A stretch of DNA of 64,000 nucleotides from the NCBI GenBank assembly GCA_900770255.1, contig CAAGJN010000012.1:7215-71214 (forward strand). The letters are read 5' to 3'. The position numbers and the translations under genes were made by a program. Under the pieces are notes generated by a model. It was not told the DNA's origin, did no database searches, and saw nothing but the letters and a program-made list of their open reading frames with translations. This DNA is from Clostridia bacterium. Lineage in GTDB: Bacteria > Bacillota > Clostridia > Oscillospirales > Acutalibacteraceae. Positions 62,219-64,000 of the stretch are shown here, in pieces (positions within the stretch are counted from its first letter, which is position 1; each line of letters begins with the position of its first letter).

Positions 62219-64000
62219 ATGAAGACAAGAAAAGTCGGCAAGCTCGTGTCGTTGATTCTCGCCATCGTGATGGTTGCAACGATCATGATCCCTGCCGTCA
62301 CTGTGCTTGCGGACCAGAGCGACTATAATGCTACTTCGGGTGTTAACTGGGACGGCAATGATGTCAAGGTAGTCAGTGTAGCTGAAGACGAGGAAAACCC
62401 CGGCGAAGCAGCTTATTATCAGCTTCGCGATTATCTCAGAAGTGCTGAACCTAATAAGCCGATTTATATCCGTATTGATGCGGATGTAGATCTTCCGAAT
62501 TTTGACTCATATAGTACAAATCTTACTGGTAGCGAATTTTCGAAAAAAACATCTACAGATGGTAAATACTATATTGAAGCTACTTATGGCATTTATAAGG
62601 ATTCGTATCAAAAGACGAAGGACTCCTGGGGTACTGAAGCTATTAAAAATGCAGCTAAAAAGGATTTAAATGGCTTTCTCGCTTTAGGCGGCAACCCGTA
62701 TTCCTCTATGTTTAAGACTGCTGCTGCCGGTGATAACTCGCAAGCCTTTTTAAATTATAATGCTCAGGGAGACGATGCTTCGTCGAGTGGAAATTATAGC
62801 AGATATGAGGAGCTGGATACCAAAGAGAAACAACTGTATGCCGGCATTACCTCTACTCTTGGAGCTTCTTACGATATAGATCCGTCCACACTTGTTGAGT
62901 ATGACGATGTTGTGCTTACTGTCAATGAAGGCACAGAGGTTGTTATTAACCTCAACGGCTATAATATTTCCGGCAAAAATACATTTAAAGATGATGAGGG
63001 CAACGGAACGCCGTTTACCGGCAGCCCTAGATATCTGTTCTCTATTTTTAATGTCAAAGGCGATTTGACGGTTGTAGATGAGGACAGCAATACTCACAAG
63101 AAGGTTGACGGCGTCAATACTGTCGGCATGATAACCGGCGGTTCCGGCTCTCTTTATGGTAAGCCGCAGATCAATGAAGGTGATAACTATACTCTTAGCT
63201 ATCCGATAGGGTCAAAGCAGGGTGTTGCTTATTGGCAGATAACAGACGACGGTGTTTGGCATGGTCCATATGCTGGTGTGCATGATGGCAGCTATCTTGA
63301 TCCTGAGCATCCGGATTGGGGAAAATTTCCTTCGACAGATTTGTCATGGACTCATAGTGCCGGTAACTACCGTGTGTATTCAAACTACGTTACAAGAGCT
63401 TACTCCGCTATTAAGGAAGTTCACGGCGGTGGCGTCTATGTCTCTCCTGGTGCAAACTTCACACTTCTTAGCGGCAAGATTTCCGAGAATGGTGCTTGGC
63501 GTCTTGCCTCCGATGACTCATATTCTAATATCTTTGAAAGCAATGCCAAGCCCCTTGCTTGCGGCGGCGGTGTTTATGTCGATGAGGGTGCAACCTTCAC
63601 AATGAAGGGCGGAGAGATTTCCAACAATGCAGCCCGTACTTATAATAAAAAGTCTAACAGTTCAGATGCTACTGCTCGTGGCGGCGGTGTTTATCTTGCA
63701 TCTAATGCCAAGATGTATATGTATGGCGGTAAGATAGTGGAAAACGCGGTTTATGCCGAGGTTGTTGCTGCTAGTAATACTAAGTCTGCCCGTGCTTACG
63801 GCGGCGGTATTTATGTCAGCGAAAATGCTGAGTGTAACATTATAGGTGAGGATGTTGAAGAGGGTGCAACTACCCTTGAACTCGCCAAAACTTTCCCCTC
63901 TGTCTCGAACAACTCTTGTGGTGCAGTTGGAAGAAAGACAAGCAAGACTGAGCAGGACGTTACAGTTGAGGGCGGCGGCATCTATAACAGCGGAACGCTC
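62219..64000 (+). CDS. Secreted surface protein with beta-helix-type repeats (3' end beyond window)
   Basis: At least 594 residues, open at the right edge. A signal peptide is clear (KTRKVGKLVSLILAIVMVAT, cleavage probably after VLA near residue 31). The region to about 400 is rich in N, D, S and Y. From about nucleotide 63426 repeats of the form GGGVYV-x-GA-x-FT-x-GGKISENGA begin, at 63426, 63563, 63680, 63800 and 63971. This pattern suits a right-handed parallel beta-helix adhesin or glycan-binding surface protein, typical of gut bacteria. The anchor type cannot be seen. AAAGGTGA precedes the ATG. Base composition is more AT-rich than in the housekeeping genes. Confidence 0.85.
   Translation, partial: MKTRKVGKLVSLILAIVMVATIMIPAVTVLADQSDYNATSGVNWDGNDVKVVSVAEDEENPGEAAYYQLRDYLRSAEPNKPIYIRIDADVDLPNFDSYSTNLTGSEFSKKTSTDGKYYIEATYGIYKDSYQKTKDSWGTEAIKNAAKKDLNGFLALGGNPYSSMFKTAAAGDNSQAFLNYNAQGDDASSSGNYSRYEELDTKEKQLYAGITSTLGASYDIDPSTLVEYDDVVLTVNEGTEVVINLNGYNISGKNTFKDDEGNGTPFTGSPRYLFSIFNVKGDLTVVDEDSNTHKKVDGVNTVGMITGGSGSLYGKPQINEGDNYTLSYPIGSKQGVAYWQITDDGVWHGPYAGVHDGSYLDPEHPDWGKFPSTDLSWTHSAGNYRVYSNYVTRAYSAIKEVHGGGVYVSPGANFTLLSGKISENGAWRLASDDSYSNIFESNAKPLACGGGVYVDEGATFTMKGGEISNNAARTYNKKSNSSDATARGGGVYLASNAKMYMYGGKIVENAVYAEVVAASNTKSARAYGGGIYVSENAECNIIGEDVEEGATTLELAKTFPSVSNNSCGAVGRKTSKTEQDVTVEGGGIYNSGTL

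Overview
The window reads as a chromosomal segment of a gut-associated Firmicute of class Clostridia, probably Oscillospirales or a relative. The grounds are: Gram-positive style ribosome binding sites (AGGAGG type); near-consensus sigma-A promoters; the Firmicutes gene orders rimP-nusA-ylxR-ylxQ-infB-rbfA-nrnA and pyrC-pyrK-pyrD-pyrF-pyrE-pyrB; a bile salt hydrolase; and a large secreted repeat protein. No rRNA, tRNA, CRISPR array, transposase or phage gene was seen. The content is mostly amino-acid and nucleotide biosynthesis.

Layout. 1-7.8 kb: a GH3 glycosidase (cut by the left edge), RsuA-type pseudouridine synthase, a Gfo/Idh/MocA oxidoreductase, a hemolysin III-type membrane protein and an unrecognised 727-residue protein. 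7.8-15.5 kb (minus strand): a ten-gene histidine operon whose first gene is a TrpR-like YerC regulator. 15.7-21.1 kb (minus): argC-argJ-argB-argD-argF with two ARG boxes at its promoter. 21.2-23.8 kb: bile salt hydrolase and an AT-rich EcsC-like/SHOCT gene. 23.8-26.5 kb (minus): an amino-acid ABC importer behind a lysine riboswitch; its binding protein appears circularly permuted. 26.6-29.2 kb: argG-argH, also with an ARG box. 29.3-34.6 kb: aminotransferase-trpS, a HAD phosphatase, an amidohydrolase and glutamine synthetase. 34.6-41 kb: the nusA-infB operon, interrupted by an inverted-repeat element just after rimP. 41-54.1 kb (minus): a purine and one-carbon operon (purE-purM-FNT channel-purN-purO-purH-purD-purL-fhs, then guaB) behind a ZTP riboswitch. 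54.1-59.6 kb (minus): the pyrimidine operon behind a PyrR-type attenuator. 59.7-64 kb: DegV, MscL with a zinc ribbon, a deoxyinosine glycosylase-like protein and the start of a beta-helix-repeat surface protein.

How the genes work together. Histidine, arginine, pyrimidine and much of purine synthesis are encoded here, each unit with a recognisable control element: a TrpR-like regulator, ARG boxes, an attenuator and a ZTP riboswitch respectively. The ZTP riboswitch, formate-THF ligase and a formate/nitrite-family channel form a plausible formate to 10-formyl-THF to purine module. The last two purine steps are split between a stand-alone AICAR transformylase and an archaeal-type PurO cyclohydrolase.

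Most unusual observations: the circularly permuted solute-binding protein under lysine riboswitch control; PyrB carrying only the zinc domain of PyrI at its C-terminus; the PurO replacement; the hairpin element and 52-bp duplication at the rimP stop codon; and phased TGCTW repeats at the start site of the histidine operon promoter.
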